From: Scatosoma sp045614565 | GTDB taxonomy: Bacteria; Bacillota; Clostridia; Christensenellales; Borkfalkiaceae | Reading direction: 5' to 3' | DNA length: 14,109 nucleotides | Assembly (NCBI GenBank): GCA_045614565.1 | Contig: JAZLDG010000041.1 | Coordinates: 1-14,109, forward strand | Shown here: in pieces, positions 13,585 to 14,109 of the stretch | Layout: every line of letters starts with the position of its first letter | Numbering within the stretch: position 1 is the stretch's first letter | Notes under the pieces: model-generated | Told to the model about the DNA's origin: nothing | The model's database searches: none | What the model saw: only the letters and a program-made list of their open reading frames with translations | Translations under genes and position numbers: made by a program

Positions 13585-13908
13585 TCACCCCCTTTCTTTT
13601 TCAGTACGTGCGTTAATCATCATAAGCGCTCTTAATCCCGAACGCCACGACATGATACGCCAAACCATAATACAATCCAACTCGGCAAGATATGTCAAAT
13701 CATACAAAAGAACGCAAGTTGAACTGTCGGTTTTCCAAGAAAAAGAACCGTCGGCGCGGGTTTCGGTTATTTCACCATGAACCGCGTAAATATGACAATC
13801 AAGCTTGTTAATGCGCGAGTTATACAGCGCGCCACGGTAAAGCGTTTTGAAATTCGGGCTTTCCATTAGTTCGCCCGTTGCGGGAAATTCTGCGCGATAG
13901 ATTTTCAT
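13585..13908 (-). CDS. Unknown early protein, first gene of the genome (107 aa)
   Basis: This is a 107-residue protein, the first gene after the early promoters. AAAGGATG lies 7 bases before the ATG. The N-terminal half is beta-like (MKIYRAEFPATGELMESPNF, HIYAVHGEITETRADGSFSW). The C-terminal part has a hydrophobic helix (LLYDLTYLAELDCIMVWRIM) and a basic end. No known motif is visible. First-transcribed phage genes often interfere with host functions, which is a possible role here but rests on position alone. The gene ends 7 bases before the membrane peptide gene. Confidence 0.7.
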   Translation of the reverse strand: MKIYRAEFPATGELMESPNFKTLYRGALYNSRINKLDCHIYAVHGEITETRADGSFSWKTDSSTCVLLYDLTYLAELDCIMVWRIMSWRSGLRALMMINARTEKERG

Positions 13909-13930
13909 GGTATCATCCTTTCTGCGTATA

Positions 13931-13940
13931 GGGCGCGCCC
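13931..13940. promoter_or_regulatory. Perfect 10-base palindrome after the early start site
   Basis: GGGCGCGCCC reads the same on both strands. It lies 12 bases downstream of the -10 box of the inner early promoter, so about +6 to +15 of the transcript, and 22 bases before the first ATG. With no unpaired centre it cannot form a stable RNA hairpin alone, so a DNA-binding dimer site (operator) is the better reading. It stands out as pure GC in AT-rich surroundings. Confidence 0.45.
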
Positions 13941-13951
13941 GCCTTTATTAC

Positions 13952-13979
13952 ATTATACCATAACTTATAGAAAAAGCAA
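13952..13979 (-). promoter_or_regulatory. Inner early promoter
   Basis: On the minus strand the -10 box TATAAT (13957-13952) is perfect and preceded by TGG, an extended -10 element. A weaker -35 box TTGCTT (13979-13974) lies 16 bases upstream. The predicted start is near 13945, followed by the GC palindrome and then the ribosome site of the first early gene. Confidence 0.75.
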
Positions 13980-14007
13980 TAATAGACCATTAATCATAGT
14001 ATGACAA
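13979..14007 (-). promoter_or_regulatory. Outer early promoter
   Basis: TTGTCA (14007-14002) and TATTAT (13984-13979) on the minus strand are separated by 17 bases, the ideal spacing. Its -10 box ends where the -35 box of the inner promoter begins, so the two are in tandem and probably exclude each other at any one moment. Both would transcribe the early block. Confidence 0.6.
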
Positions 14008-14071
14008 ATACTAATATATGTATAAGAAAGTGTAATGATGAAATTATTAACTTAACAATCTTCAACGTGAT

Positions 14072-14109
14072 TGGGGAGACCGTGATAATTTTTTCACGAA
14101 AAAGTGTCA
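14072..14109. repeat. Right terminal inverted repeat and outer 28 bases
   Basis: Bases 14072-14081 (TGGGGAGACC) are the exact inverted copy of bases 1-10. The following 28 bases (14082-14109) form the outer part of this end and contain CGTGA/TCACG (14081-14085 with 14094-14098) around a T-rich loop. If the repeat reaches the true ends it is 38 bases long. Ends of this kind are the replication origins for terminal-protein priming. The stretch from 14008 to 14071 is AT-rich and holds no gene that I can support. Confidence 0.7.

Noticed and set aside
1..14109. tRNA genes, CRISPR arrays, insertion sequences, integrase or attachment sites
   Set aside because: No clover-leaf, spaced direct repeats, transposase or recombinase motifs were found on reading both strands.

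Overview
The window is an almost complete genome of a small, strictly lytic tailed phage with phi29-type (protein-primed, podovirus) organisation. The evidence is a family-B protein-primed DNA polymerase, a gp16-type packaging ATPase, a phi29-type portal, lower collar, tail knob, scaffold and capsid set, and a short inverted repeat at the two ends. No integrase, repressor, tRNA or CRISPR array is visible. The host is probably a Gram-positive (Firmicutes) bacterium: start codons carry strong AAAGG(A/G)GG-like ribosome sites, promoters match TTGACA/TATAAT, and the holin is of the Gram-positive holin-4 type. A gut clostridial host is plausible but cannot be proved from this sequence.

Every credible gene is on the minus strand, so transcription runs from the right end (14109) to the left end (1). 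At the right end, about 200 bases hold the terminal repeat and two tandem sigma-A-like promoters with a perfect 10-base palindrome just after the predicted start. The early block (13908 to 9801) follows: a 107-aa unknown, a 36-aa membrane peptide, an 82-aa four-cysteine protein, a 108-aa unknown, the putative terminal protein, the DNA polymerase and a putative single-strand DNA-binding protein. A rho-independent terminator closes this block.

The late block begins with the packaging ATPase, directly after the terminator. A strong promoter sits in the last codons of the ATPase gene. It drives a 75-nt structured RNA that has the layout of the phi29 packaging RNA (pRNA): a closing helix, a side-bulged hairpin carrying GGUU, and a second hairpin whose loop carries AACC. 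This is the most interesting element in the window. The same transcript would continue into a small unknown gene, a holin, a stand-alone peptidoglycan-binding protein, scaffold, major capsid protein, tail knob, tail lysozyme, portal, lower collar, tail fibre/appendage and two small unknown proteins at the left end.

The parts form one logical cycle. Terminal protein and polymerase copy the linear genome from its repeats. Scaffold, capsid protein and portal build the prohead, and ATPase plus the candidate pRNA fill it. Knob, collar, lysozyme and fibre form the tail. Holin and a cell-wall hydrolase release progeny. The left end appears to lack about 28 terminal bases that are present at the right end.
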